Source: Eucommia ulmoides
Lineage: Eukaryota > Streptophyta > Magnoliopsida > Garryales > Eucommiaceae
DNA: 64,000 nt
Reading direction: 5' to 3'
Assembly (NCBI GenBank): GCA_016647705.1
Contig: CM028336.1
Location: 6,630,048-6,694,047 of the forward strand
The notes beneath the pieces were generated by a model. It saw nothing but the letters and a program-made list of their open reading frames with translations, did not search any database and was not told where the DNA came from. The translations under genes were made by a program, and so were the position numbers. This document shows positions 34,734-47,799 of this stretch, one piece after another; the stretch's first letter is position 1; each line of letters opens with the position of its first letter.

Positions 34734-37002
34734 TGTCATACCCCACCCCGAACCCTCGTCACTGTTGGGCCGATGTGACATCGATAAGACAGTACCTAAT
34801 CGACTAACCAACCATAATACGTCAATATACAAATATATTTTATTTTATACAATATATACATAGTTTCATCCGATAGGGATACACCCGTCCCAAAATATAA
34901 GAACAACCAAATTAAACTCATGAATCCCCTTTAGGTTCATCTCTGACACCTCGTCTCAAATTACACTCAAATTACTCCATTGCATGACCCGCATCACTCT
35001 ATCTAGCGCCAGTAAGGGACCGACCGATTCCTAACTGATCCACCTACGAGTGTATTGCCTTCCTAGTAAAAATATTTTATAATAATAGTAATTTATTCTA
35101 CAACATCTAAATGGATCAAGCGTAAGTATATAAACATCATATAACTCGTAAAATTTTCATAATATAAGTAGTGAAAATAAAGCGATAAAGATAAGTCCCA
35201 TTCAAATCCATCTAGTATAAAATCATACCCATCACCATAATAAATAATAAATCATCCAATATAAGTAAAACAACACATCTCAAACACACATCTCAAACAC
35301 AACACACACTGGCTAGCTATAGTGATCATTTTAACCTCACGATCGGGAGTTGCAACGGTATTGTACCATTCGTAGGATATGCCTTCCTAGCGGAACAAAT
35401 GACCATATGCCCGGACCACCCATCGGACAGGTTATAATATCAATATCCACATGCTGGACCATCTATCGGCTGGATATAATATCAATAATCATCTATCGGA
35501 CCACTCATCGACATGATATAATATCAATAATCGTCTGTCGAACCGCCCATCGGCAAGACATAACATCAATAACATCATCACCAACTACAACTCAATAAAT
35601 AATCAACGCTCTGCCGAAATAGATAAAATCAATAATATCGTCAAATCGATAACAACCATCATCCAATCAACAACATCAATAAACTCGTCTCATCAATATC
35701 GTCAAAATCCCCAACATTCACTTTTTTTTTCCTCTAAAACCGACTTTTAATTCAAAAATCATATTTTTCGCTTTCATTTGAAAACCGTCTAATTTCAACA
35801 AAATAATTTTTCCACTCTCTTTTAAAACCACCATAATTTAACAAAAATCCATTTTCTCAACTCACCCAAAAACCTGCTTGATCCATATCATTTATAAAAT
35901 CATATAGTCCACGTAAAATTATTTTACACACATATTTATATATATATAAATTAATTTGGCAAGAAGACAGTACACTCACCTGAATATCCGTTGTCGTAGA
36001 CTTGACCGCCTATTTCCTAGTGGTACTCCAGTGCCTGTGAACCTAATAGTGACAGGGCCTAAATTAATATTTTGTATAAAAACACCCTAATCACGCCATG
36101 CTACCCTAATTTTCTTAATTTCCTATTTCTCGTCTTTTATTACGAAATATTTCTATCTATTTAAAATCGCTCCGTTAAAGTGTATCATATAAATTTTATT
36201 TAAACGGTTTTATGGTCTTAACATTTGTTATCGCCATTGCGATATTTTAAGACTAGAAAACTAATTTAAAACTTATAAATGTAATTTAGAAAGGTTACCC
36301 GATCCAAACCGACGGTTGATCTCCTTTAAAGTTTTGCTACCTTGGTTCAATTTCCCACCGCCTCTGCGCAACCTCCACTGCCACAGCGAACCAACTCTCC
36401 CCTTTATCTAGATTGCACACTGCAGTTTTACCGCCTAGGCAAACTCGTGACAGATTCTTCCCTGAATTCCCACCGCCTAGGCGAGAAGCTTCCGCCTAGG
36501 CGAACTCCCACTATTCTACTTTCTGCTGCTCCATCGCCTAGGCGGAATAACCACCGCCTAGGTGAACCGGAGACAACTTCTTCTGCTTCTTTTCTACTCC
36601 GATTGAACTTAGTCGCGCCTCTCTCTCTCTCTCTTTCCCCTCAGCAACTTCAGTAACCACCACCACCAACGGCCCATATACACACAACACACACAAAACA
36701 CACCCACACAAACCCATATCAGTCCACACATACCCACCTGCTGCACTAAAATAGAAAAATATAGCACACATTCACTTTTCACACACTTCCACCTTCAAAC
36801 GACCAAAGTAGACGGCCCCCCTCACGTGTTCCACTAATTAAGACCACTATCCACTCTAAAAAACTCATCTGCACTGAAACCGACCTCCACCGGCGTTCAC
36901 CCGCTGCTCCGACATCTTATTCTTCTTCGATTCTCTTTTTCTCTCTCTCTCTCTCTCTCTCTTTTAGGTTTTCTCTAAAACATTTTGTGATTTTCCCCAA
37001 GC

Positions 37003-37047
<45 letters not shown>

Positions 37048-37125
37048 GAGTGAAGAACGCCACATCACCTCTCCCTCTTGATTCTTCCATCTGATCGCAC
37101 GTCGCACACACACATATATGCATAA

Positions 37126-37181
<56 letters not shown>

Positions 37182-37451
37182 TATACTCTTTCCTCCCCTC
37201 CTATTCTCTTAAATTCTTATCTTAACCAAATTAACTTTTAAAATTTTTCAAAACTATAATTTCTTCCTAACGTTTTTATTTTTGAAAACTAGAAGCAAAA
37301 AAAAAATCTTGAATTAAATATTTTCAAATTTTCCAATTAAACCCCTAAACTTTTAATTTAAATTTTAAAATTTATCCAATTTTACTTGAATTTTTTTCAA
37401 TTACTCTAAATGCAACTAAAATGACATACGAGTATGAGTCGAGGTCTTACA
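34734..37451 (-). repeat. central LTR of the three-LTR element
   Basis: 2,718 bp reading TGTCATACCCC...GGTCTTACA on the + strand. The primer-site complement GCTCTGATACCA lies just to its left and the polypurine-tract complement ACTCTCACCTCCTAAAAA just to its right, so it serves as 5' LTR for the left unit and 3' LTR for the right unit. It contains six GCCTAGGC-type palindromes (36430-36565) and TC, AT and GT microsatellites (36938-37180). Confidence 0.88.
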
Positions 37452-40400
37452 ACTCTCACCTCCTAAAAATATTCGTCCCGATTTTTTTTATCAAACCAAT
37501 AATACGTTAGATTTGAACCACAGGGTCACATTCGTCTCATGTGATTCTAGAACACTGTTTCGGCTGCGCTACTCTGATAAAAATCACAATCAGCAACAAC
37601 ATATGTTGAAAATATTGCGGTAATCTCAGTTAATTGGGCCTATCTCATTCCGACAATAAGTTTTCCATAACTAACACTCATCCATTTCACCCGACATTTC
37701 TTGTCAACCAGTTCGCCATAATATCTTCTTTTAACATTAAACCCACCATACTCACAACCAATCTCATACGCACTTTCATAAGCACAAAAAGCCCAAAAAA
37801 AAATCAACCTCCATATCTACCTTAGAACTCCAATACCCTTACAAACGTTTCCCTATTATTATCATTGACCAATTATTTCGAAATATGCCAAACCCCATAG
37901 AGACGTTTTAAATCACATCCAAAACATATCAATGTCACTCAAAGCACATTGATGTCACCAAAACATATTATTATATCTCAAATTACATCAAACTGGTTAT
38001 CTATAAGAATTCATTTCATGCCTCCACATTTAATCAAGTCCCTGATAAGGTCACGAGCTTCAAGTTCGTTTCTACCTACCTAACATGCTTTAAACATATA
38101 TTCACTTATGTATACGACTCAAAGAACATAGGTACACCCGAGTCACAAAAAAAAAAAAAAAAAAAAAACGATACATTCTAATAATTACTAGCTACTAGCT
38201 GTAAAATATATCATGAATACATATCATCTCAAGGATATTTCAAAATTTCCTTGTCCCATGACATCTCAATAACTTTTAATTTTCAATAAAAATGTAGTCA
38301 CATCGGGCTATTTCTAAATCTCGCAAAAGTTTCGTTTTCCTATCTCAGTTTAGTCTATCAGACCAGAATCCTGTATCCTTTTCATATAGCGCTTTATGCG
38401 ATGCCACCATGATTAGCGTCAAGATAACTATTAGCATAAACAGATTCCATTCACGTTGCACAATCATCTCTCTTACCAGAAACTTCTACGATGCAACTCC
38501 TCAACATATCCTCCAACACATGAATCGTATTTCCTGATAAATCGTCAATCCATAATTGAAACAAAATATCAACTTCCACTAGGGCACTTGAAGAAGTATG
38601 GAAATTCAATCCGAACATTTAATTAACTATCAGCTTCTACTACTACAGTTTTCCCCCTTACAACTTTTCCAATAAGAATTATTACTTGGGATTAACTACT
38701 CAACTTTTTATGAAAAAAAACATGCCAATTTAAGTTAACACACTTCACTACTGCATAAGTTTCCTTCACGGACTATTCATACACTGACGGCTTACTTCGT
38801 TTTGATAAAAATGATCATCCAAATCACAATACGGCGACATACTTATGATTTCAAACTTCTAATTCCAAAAATTTCAAATAATCGATCAATCGAGTTTAAA
38901 CATATGCTAAATTTTAATCTAGGAGCCACTGATCCTTATCAGACGCATAATTCAACATTCTATTTTTCACTTTTGATTTTTAAAATAATTATATTATCCT
39001 AACTTTATTTGACATTTGCATTGAACCGGTGCCTCATGCAACCGAACAACCCAGTCAATATATATTGATATACGCAAAAAAAACACTCCTCGAACTACTC
39101 TCCCATTTTCCATCTAGAATAGGTCAAAGCTACAATAGCCCACCTGAATATTACTACTCAACCTCAACTTTTCAAATGAATCACCTAACCACAATTATTG
39201 TGCTTTTCTATTTCCATTCTGATCTACTACTACTACTCACGCAGTCTCAATAGTTTAGCATTACCTGGGCATTGCATATATTGTTCTATGCATATCTTTT
39301 AAGGTCCTTTCCGTCAATTTGCATTATTCCGTCAATTGGCATTATTAAAACAACACACTTTATTTTCAATCCTCAAAACTTCATCATCATTTCTGACCCG
39401 CTAGTTAACTCTACATTCCATTTCCACTGCATCGTTAAGCCTTCTTAGCTGGACATCCCACTTCTGTATTTCTACAACACGGTCAAACAATGCCATTTTC
39501 AGAAATCAAAATTACAAACAGCGTCGGCATCTGACCAACCCTCCCACTAAACTTACAAGGATTTCAACTTGACACATACATTAGTATGAGTAACCCAAAA
39601 TATGCGCAACCCCGTTTTCCCGATTTTTGACGCAAAGCACAAATCCCGTCATGCAGGAAATGTCGCTAAATATCAAGACAATTATAATCACTACTAGCTC
39701 CAAAAGTTTTCAAGTTTCAATTACACCTTTTGGCCTTCCCCTTATACCACAGCTGCGATTGCCAGTGAATTCAAGTGATTATTATTTCCCAAAATCACAT
39801 GCCCCAAGTTATCACTCAATCCAATCAATACTCATATTCATTGCATTTTGCATACAATTGCTTTTCTTACAGCATTAGCAACACACTCTAGAAATGTTCT
39901 ACATACTTTTTTCTACTCTCGACCGAGTCACCATTTTCACCACGTCATAGTCTCTAACCTTCAACTGATAATACCCTCAATCTAACATCCTGGTCTTTTG
40001 CAAGTCGATTTAACAAATCATCCATTCTAACCGATGAATACCCACACTAGATCTTCTTGGATAAAACACCAGGTCCACGTAAATCATGAGTTAATGATCC
40101 AATTTATTGTAACGACCCGGTTTCCCAAGGTCGTCACAAGACTTCTCCTATAGAGACTTCCTAACCCAAAAACTAATTTACTCACATTTCCACCATTCAG
40201 CAACTTTTAAATTACTGACACTACGGCGACTACCTTCAAAGTCCCCAAAGTTATAATTCCAAAACCCAATTTCCCGCACTTTATCAACACAATTATATTT
40301 AGCCAACTTAATGAGTCGAACATTCACCTCTTAATATTATGGAACTTATTTTACAACAATCACAATTATTAATCACACTTACTAGCACCTCGACAACTCT

Positions 40401-41295
40401 CGGAACTACTTAGGGAAAATCCCTAGCTACTACATTATCTACCGCCTGAACTTGTTTTGTCTGGTGCCCAGCACCCATGTACTGAATATTTTTTTTTTTG
40501 ATATCATTTCTTTAACACTTTTCTGACCTCCCAAACCCACTATCAAACTAATTGGGGTACTCATTACACCTTCCCGACAATACATCCTTTGATCCTTTTT
40601 AAAATTTAACTCCACCATCAACTCTATATTTCTCATACAAACAGACTATCTTTATGCACCCTAACTATCATTCTAGACCCACAATTCTCAACTACCTTAT
40701 ACACGTCATTCTCTATTACGCTGTATATTTACTAACTCCATGAACTGTTGCTCCGCCTATCCGTCAGTCTAGAACGTACTACCAATTTAAATTCTTTTCC
40801 TAGTAACGTCACAGTGTCCGCATATCCTTTGTTTCAACTAATACAACTTTAGTAGTGTGTTCTGTTTTACTATTAAATATTTTAATAATGACTTACTAAA
40901 TGCTACTGATTGTTATCTCATCGTCACGTCATGCACATATAGTTGAAACTAGTTGTTTCTCAATTAAAATCTCACATTTCCAACTATTAGCACTCCCAAA
41001 CGCAATCCACCCATTATTACCATTAACAACACAACATTACTCAAATCCATTAACTGACAATAGCACCACTTTGTCACATCACTACCTGCCAACAAGACAA
41101 CCTACCTGGCATGATGCCAATGCACTAACTAATGTAATGAAAGAACCAATACCTACGTACCGAATTCACCTATTGACACCCTATCTCATGTCCCCTACTG
41201 ATTAGACGACTGGGACGTCCCCCTATCCTATGGTCTTCTACTGATAAGACCACTGAGAGTCTACAAAACCTATAACCTAGGCTCTGATACCAAAT
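37452..41295 (-). mobile_element. decayed internal region of the three-LTR Ty3/gypsy element
   Basis: Runs from the polypurine-tract complement (37452-37469) to the primer-site complement (41281-41292, GCTCTGATACCA). At about 3.85 kb it is shorter than a complete gypsy internal region. No long reading frame survives. An integrase-core relic on the minus strand (38340-38580) shows that it once coded for pol. A 24-bp A-run lies at about 38148-38168. Confidence 0.8.
38340..38580 (-). pseudogene. integrase core relic, Ty3/gypsy type
   Basis: Minus-strand translation gives NTIHVLEDMLRSCIVEVSGK, then MESVYANSYLDANHGGIA. These match in order and spacing the integrase block between TDGQSE and the YNNSYQASIG region, also visible intact in the element at 11800-11960. 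Stops interrupt it in several places. No other pol domain could be read with confidence nearby. Confidence 0.65.
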
Positions 41296-42456
41296 TGTCA
41301 TACCCCACCCCGAACCCTCGTCACTGTTGGGCCGATGTGACATCGATAAGACAGTACCTAATCGACTAACCAACCATAATACGTCAATATACAAATATAT
41401 TTTATTTTATACAATATATACATAGTTTCATCCGATAGGGATACACCCGTCCCAAAATATAAGAACAACCAAATTAAACTCATGAATCCCCTTTAGGTTC
41501 ATCTCTGACACCTCGTCTCAAATTACACTCAAATTACTCCATTGCATGACCCGCATCACTCTATCTAGCGCCAGTAAGGGACCGACCGATTCCTAACTGA
41601 TCCACCTACGAGTGTATTGCCTTCCTAGTAAAAATATTTTATAATAATAGTAATTTATTCTACAACATCTAAATGGATCAAGCGTAAGTATATAAACATC
41701 ATATAACTCGTAAAATTTTCATAATATAAGTAGTGAAAATAAAGCGATAAAGATAAGTCCCATTCAAATCCATCTAGTATAAAATCATACCCATCACCAT
41801 AATAAATAATAAATCACCCAATATAAGTAAAACACCACATCTCAAACACACATCTCAAATATAATACACACTGACTAGCCATAGTGATCATTTTAACCTC
41901 ACGATCAGGAGTTGCAACGGTACCATACCATCCATAGGATATACCTTCCTAGCGGAACAAATGACCATATGCCCGGACCACCCATCGGCTAAATATAATA
42001 TCAATAATCATCTACCGGACCACCCATCGGCAAGATATAATATCAATAATCGTCTGTCGGACCGCTCATCGGCAAGCAATAACATCAATAAGATCATCAA
42101 ATCAACAACATCATCACCAACTACAACTTAATAAATAATCAACGCTCTGCCGAAGCAGATAAAATCAACAATATCGTCAAATCGATAACAACATAATCCA
42201 ATCAACAACATCAATAAACTTGTCTCATCAATATCGTCAAAATCCCCAACATCCACCTCTTTTTTTTTTTCTCCAAAATCAACTTTTAATCCAAAAATCA
42301 TATTTTTTGCTTTCGTTTGAAAACCGTCTAATTTCAACAAAACCATTTTTCCACTCTCTTTCAAAACTACCATAATTTAACAAAAATCCATTTCCTTAAC
42401 TTACCCAAAAACCTGCTTGATCCATGTCATTTATAAAATCATACAGTCCACGTAAA

Positions 42457-42503
<47 letters not shown>

Positions 42504-43935
42504 ATTAGTTTGGTAAGAAGACAGTACACTCACTTGAATATCTGTTGTCGTAGACTTGACCGCCTATTTCCTACCGGTACTCTAGTGCCTGTGAACCTAA
42601 TAGCGACAAGGCCTAAATTAGTATTTTGCATAAAAACACCCTAATCACGCCATGCCACCCTAATTTCCTTAATTTCCTATTTTTCGTCTTTTATTACGAA
42701 ATATTTCTATTTGTTTAAAATCGCTCTGTTAAAGTGCATTATATAAATTTTATTTAAACGGTCTTATGGTCTTAACATTCGTTATCGCCATTGCGATATT
42801 TTAAGACTAGAAAACTAATTGAAAACTTATAAATGTAATTTACAAAGGTTACCCGATCCAAACCGATGGTTGATTTCCTTTAAAGTTTTGCTACCTTGGT
42901 TCAGCTTCCTATCGCCTCTGCGCAACCTCCACCGCCGCGGCGAACCAGCTCCCCCCTTTATCTAGATTGCACATTGCAGTTTCACCGCCTAGGTGAACTC
43001 GTGACAGATTCCTCCTTGAATTCCCACCACCTAGGTGAGAAACTTCTGCTTAGGCGGACTCCCACTACTCTACCTTCTGCTGCTCCACTGCCTAGGCAGA
43101 ATAACCACTGCCTAAGTGAACCCGCGACAACTTCTTCTGCTTCTTTTCTGCTCCGATTGAACTCAGCCGCGCCCTTCTCTCTCTCTCTTTCCCCTCAGCA
43201 GCTCCGGCAACCACTACCACCAACGGCCCATATACATACAACACACACAAAACACACCCACACAAACCCATATCAGTCCACACATACCCACCTGTTGCAC
43301 CAAAACAGAAAAACAGAGCACACACTCACTTTCCATACACTTCCACCTTCAAACGACCAAAGTAGACGGCCCCCCTCACATGTTCCCCCAATTAAGACCA
43401 CTATCCACTCCAAAACACTCATCTGCATTGAAACCTACCTCCACCGGCGTTCACCTGCTGCTCCGACGTCTTCTTTTTCTCCGATTCTCTCTCTCTCTCT
43501 TTTAGGTTTTCTCTAGAGCATTTTGTGATTTTCCCCAAGCATATATGTGTGTGTGTGTGTGTGTGTGTGGAGTGAAGAACGCCACATTGCCTCTCTCTCT
43601 CGATCCTTCCATCTTATCGCACGTCGCACACACACATACATGCATAAATATGTATGTATATATATATCTTTAGTTAATATACTCTTTCCTCCCCCCTATT
43701 CTCTTAAATTCTTATCTTAACCAAATTAACTTTTAAAACTTTTCAAAACTATAATTTCTCCCTAACGTTTTTATTTTTGAAAACTAAAAGCAAAAAATTA
43801 AATATTTTTGAATTTTCCAATTAAACCCCTAAACTTTTAATTTAAATTTTAAAATTTATCCAATTTCATCCGAATTTTTCTCAATTACTCTAAATGCAAC
43901 TAAAATGACGTACGAGCATGAGTCGGGGTCTTACA
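41296..43935 (-). repeat. right LTR of the three-LTR element
   Basis: 2,640 bp, TGTCATACCCC...GGTCTTACA. Its first roughly 520 bp are identical to those of the central LTR and then diverge. It carries (AC)n at about 42468-42500, CCTAGGC-type palindromes at 42985-43120 and GT/CA/TA runs at 43540-43670. Confidence 0.88.
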
Positions 43936-44105
43936 TTCCATATCCAATTCCATTTGTCCAATTCTGGGTTATCATTTTCACAGTCTTCATCAAATAAATA
44001 GGCGGATTTAATGAAGAATTCTTAGGTTCCCATAAAGATTTATCTTCTAAAAAAAATATTTTTATGATTTCATCACATTTATTATAATTCATAGTATATT
44101 ATCTA

Positions 44106-44610
44106 GTGAAAAATACGTTTTAAACTCTCTAATTATTGACACGTTTCTAAGTAATCATTCTAAGTTTGCGTCTTTTATTTTAAACCATCTATGTATCAAC
44201 ATATTTTTAAATGATCATTCTGTAAAAAATTATGTCCAAAGTAACAAAATGGATGGGCAAAACACCCCCCGTTGTAGGGATGTTCACCCCTATTGCGCTT
44301 TCCGGTGGGGAGGGGGAGAGGAAAGGAGGGAGGAAGAGAGAGAGAGAGGGAGGGAGGAGGAGAGGAAGAGAGTTGAGCGGGAGAGAGAGAAGTGAGGAAA
44401 AAAAAAAGAAAAAAACGAAAATGATTAAAAAATTTAAAAAGTATAAAATTACTATTTGCTCCTCCATTCTGTTAATTTGAATAGAATTTTTGACAAAAAG
44501 ACCATTAAAAAACGTGTTGATATATAGAGAGTTTAAAATAAAACACGTAAATTTAAAATGACTATTTAAAAACATATCAATAGTTAGAGTGTTTAAAATT
44601 TAATTTTCTC
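44106..44610. mobile_element. non-autonomous MULE-type element, 505 bp, 9-bp TSD
   Basis: Ends GTGAAAAATACG and ATTTTCTC with terminal inverted repeats of about 125 bp, flanked by perfect 9-bp duplications TATTATCTA (44097-44105 and 44611-44619). Long TIRs and a 9-bp target are features of Mutator-like elements. The interior has a purine-rich GGGAGAGG stretch and no coding sequence. A second copy lies at 48372-51771. Confidence 0.85.
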
Positions 44611-44619
44611 TATTATCTA

Positions 44620-45504
44620 TAATTTAAACAAGAGAAGCAATCTATTTTTTCCTTAATAAATTTTTTTATTAGTATAAAATAATTTAAACAAAAGAAGCAA
44701 CCTATTTTTTACCCAATAAAAAAATAAGAATTAAAGGCTTTTGAATCCAAATGGCACTAGGCGGCAGTTAGTAGTGACGAGCCATGTCATGAAGTTGATA
44801 GGCTACTTAATAGCTACGGTACCATTTACTCCCACCATTTATTGACTGCTCAGCCCACCCAAACCGCTCCAACGTATCTATGGGAAATGCTATTGCCACT
44901 CCTCAATTCTCCTTTTCCTCTCCAATTTCACCATTTTTAATCAAATAAATAATGAAAATAATATAATTTGACTTTAACCTTAGAGAGGGGAGGTGTGAAA
45001 TTTTTAAACATGAAATTTGTGTTTTTTATAGGCGTTTTGGAGGTGGTTCGACTCTAGGCTCTTGAAATGGGACTAGAGAACGAGGATGGTCGAAATTGAT
45101 TTTCAAGATTTTGCAAAACTCGGAGGTTTGTCCATGGAGCGAGAGAGAGACAAACGAGAGAGTGGAAGAACGCAGAGAACTCCTATGGGGAGGGAGGTAG
45201 CGGTAGGAGGATAGGGTGGACTAGATATAATTATTTAAAAAATTAAGAATAAAAAATATAATTTTAAAATAGAGAATATTATTGAATTTTTATAAAATAA
45301 AATAATAATAGTTTATTTATTTATTTTTAAATAAGAGAAAAATATTCATAATTTTCAAAAAAAAAAAAAAATTGGTCAAAAACAAGTCACCGATATTTAT
45401 AAAAGACAAAAATAAAAAATAAAAAAAATAATTAACAACAAAAAGACAAAGTAAATAATATAATCTAACATGGTCCGAATTGAAGCATTAACCAAAAGGT
45501 GACG
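44620..45504. other. shared flank DNA of the duplication, no gene
   Basis: A 75-bp direct repeat around AAAGAAGCAACCTATTTTTT occurs at 44622-44720. The rest is noncoding, and the same segment follows 51781. Confidence 0.6.
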
Positions 45505-45599
45505 AGCAGAATCATATTCTAAGGAATTTCTAAAAGAATTGACAACTGTTCCAAAGTAAGTAACGTCTCTTAGTAGTTTTTATGATTTACTAAATTAGT

Positions 45600-46861
45600 T
45601 TTATAGCCTTAACATATCAAATGACAAAATGTGGGGTTTGGGAAATTAATAAACGTAGGACTTGCATCACATGATTAGATTGTTTTTTGCTACACTATTA
45701 ATTTAGGTCCTGTCACAAATAAGTTTACAATTTTCGGAGACTTAGTAGCAGGGAGTCAGGGGAGCTTGTAAGTACGAATTTTCAGGTGAGTGTACTGTCT
45801 TTCTTACTAAAATAGTTTTCTATGTACATATATGATGACTTAAGTGTTTATTCAAACTACATGATTTTATAAATATTGTGGATCGAGCAGGTTTTGTGTA
45901 AGTTGGTAAAATGAATTTCCGTTGAATTGTTAGGGTTTTAAAAAGAAAGATATTATAAATAATTTTGTTGAAAATTGACGGTAATTGATTTGATGATGGT
46001 GTTATTACTTTGATTAGTGTTGTTGGTTAGACTATGTCATAGTTTATGTCCTGTCTGGAGGGTGGTCCGGCAGGTGGTGATTCATATTGTGTCATGTCCG
46101 GAGGGTGGTCCGGTAGGTGGTTATTGATAATATGTGGTGGTTTATATTATGGCCTTCGGAGACGTCCGACAGATAGTGATTTGCGCAATTAGGTCCGCTA
46201 GGAAGGCATATCCTACGGATGGTTACGATACCGTTGCAACTCCCGATCGTGAGGTTAAAACGATCACTATGGTTTAGCCGGTGTGTATGTGGGTGATAAG
46301 TAAATTTTAAAATGTGGTGTTTTTACTAGGATTGGCGATTTATTTCATTTAGTGATTGATATGGTTTTACACTGAATGGATTGGAAATATATTTATATGT
46401 ATTCGTTTATTTATTTTCACTGTTTGTTTTAAGAAGAGATGTTTATATTATGATATTCGTATAATTACGCTTGATCCATTTTAAAAGGTATGGAGAATGT
46501 ATTATTATTTCAAAAATATGTTTTAAATTACTAAGAAGGCAGTACACTCGCAGGTGCTGTAGAGAAACTTTTGTACCCTACTGGCAATAGGTCGAATCCG
46601 GAAGGGCCGTAGCGAGGAGTATCTTGACAGTGATTTTTGGTTTGGGTTGTATATTTTGGTTGGTTAAAATGAACTAATACTTTTGTTGTAAGATCAAGAG
46701 AATTCCCAAAAGAAAGGGTATATGTATTTTGTTGGCCTTAGTAAATAATATTTTTTTTTTTTATGTATAAATTATTTTAAATAGTGTTAGTCATTTTTGG
46801 ATAAGTTGTGTCGTTGTCACACCGGTCCCTGTGGATCGGGTAACCGGGGTGGGTTGTGATA
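45600..46861 (+). mobile_element. family A LTR fragment, + orientation
   Basis: Carries family A blocks in + orientation: CAGGTGAGTGTACTG (45783), ACTCCCGATCGTGAGGTTAA (about 46240), TAAGAAGGCAGTACACTCGC (46532), and an end GGTGGGTTGTGATA in place of the usual GTGGGGCGTGACA. Only the right half of an LTR is present. It abuts a reverse-oriented LTR fragment at 46862. Confidence 0.82.
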
Positions 46862-47762
46862 GACTTGACCGCCTATTTCCTACCGGTACTCTGGTGCCTG
46901 CGAACCTAATAGCGACATGGCCTAAATTAATATTTTGTATAAAAATACCATAATCACGCCATGCCACCTTAATTTCCTTAATTTCCTATTTTCCGTCTTT
47001 TATTACGAAATATTTCTATTTGTTTAAAATCGCTCTGTTAAAGTGTATTATATAAATTTTATTTAAACGGTCTTATGGTCTTAACATTCGTTATCTCCTT
47101 TAAAGTTTTGCTACCTTGGTTCAGCTTCCCATCGCCTCTGCACATCCTTCACTGCTGCGGCAAACCAGCTCCCCCTTTTTTCTAGATTGCACACTGTAGT
47201 TTCATCGCCTAGGCGAACTCGCGATAGATTCCTCCCTGAATTCCCATCGCCTAGGCGAGAAACTTCCGCCTAGGCGGACTCCTACTACTTTACCTTCTGC
47301 TGCTCCACCACCTAGGCGGAATAACCACCGCCTAGGCGAACCCGCGACAACTTCTTCTTTTTCTTCTTCTTTTCTGTTCCGATTGAACTCAGCCGTGCCC
47401 CTCTCTCTCTCTTTCCCCTAAGCAACGCCGGAAACCACCACCACCAACGGCCCATATACACACAACACACACAAAACACAACCACACAAACCTATATCAG
47501 TCCACACATACGCACCTGCTGCACCAAAATAGAAAAACAGAGCACACACTCACTTTCCACACACTTGCACCTTCAAACAACCAAAGTAGACGGACCCCCT
47601 CACATGGTCTACCAATTAAGACCACTATCCACTCCAAAACACCTCTGCACTGAAACCTACCTCCACCGGTGTTCACCTGTTGCTCCGGCGTCTTCTTCTT
47701 CTCCGATTCTCTCTCTCTCTCTCTCAGGTTTTCTCTAGAACATTTTGTGATTTCCCCCAAGC

Positions 47763-47799
<37 letters not shown>

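Larger units (their letters stand above)
33897..43935 (-). mobile_element. Ty3/gypsy derivative with three LTRs (family A), TSD TTCCA
   Basis: The outermost ends are TGTCACACCCC (33897) and GGGTCTTACA (43935), flanked by perfect TTCCA duplications at 33892-33896 and 43936-43940. From left to right on the + strand: partial LTR 33897-34381; a 350-bp internal piece with primer-site complement (34719-34730); full LTR 34734-37451; polypurine-tract complement; about 3.8 kb of decayed internal DNA; primer-site complement (41281-41292); full LTR 41296-43935. The outer duplication shows it is one insertion, and the tandem arrangement implies recombination between LTRs or between element copies. Confidence 0.88.
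42548..45504. repeat. segmental duplication, left copy
   Basis: From TAGACTTGACCGCC in the right LTR to ...AACCAAAAGGTG the sequence is repeated at 46862-53266. The shared part includes the LTR's 1.4-kb end, its target-site neighbour, the 505-bp MULE-type element and about 900 bp of further DNA. Because the LTR end is included, the duplication is younger than that insertion. Confidence 0.85.

Noticed and set aside
37452-41295. Interpretation as a never-coding LARD element
   Set aside because: A degraded integrase block on the minus strand indicates former pol coding capacity.
42896-43516. 206-codon reading frame
   Set aside because: Entirely inside the right LTR; the equivalent region of other LTR copies is interrupted, so no conserved protein is implied.
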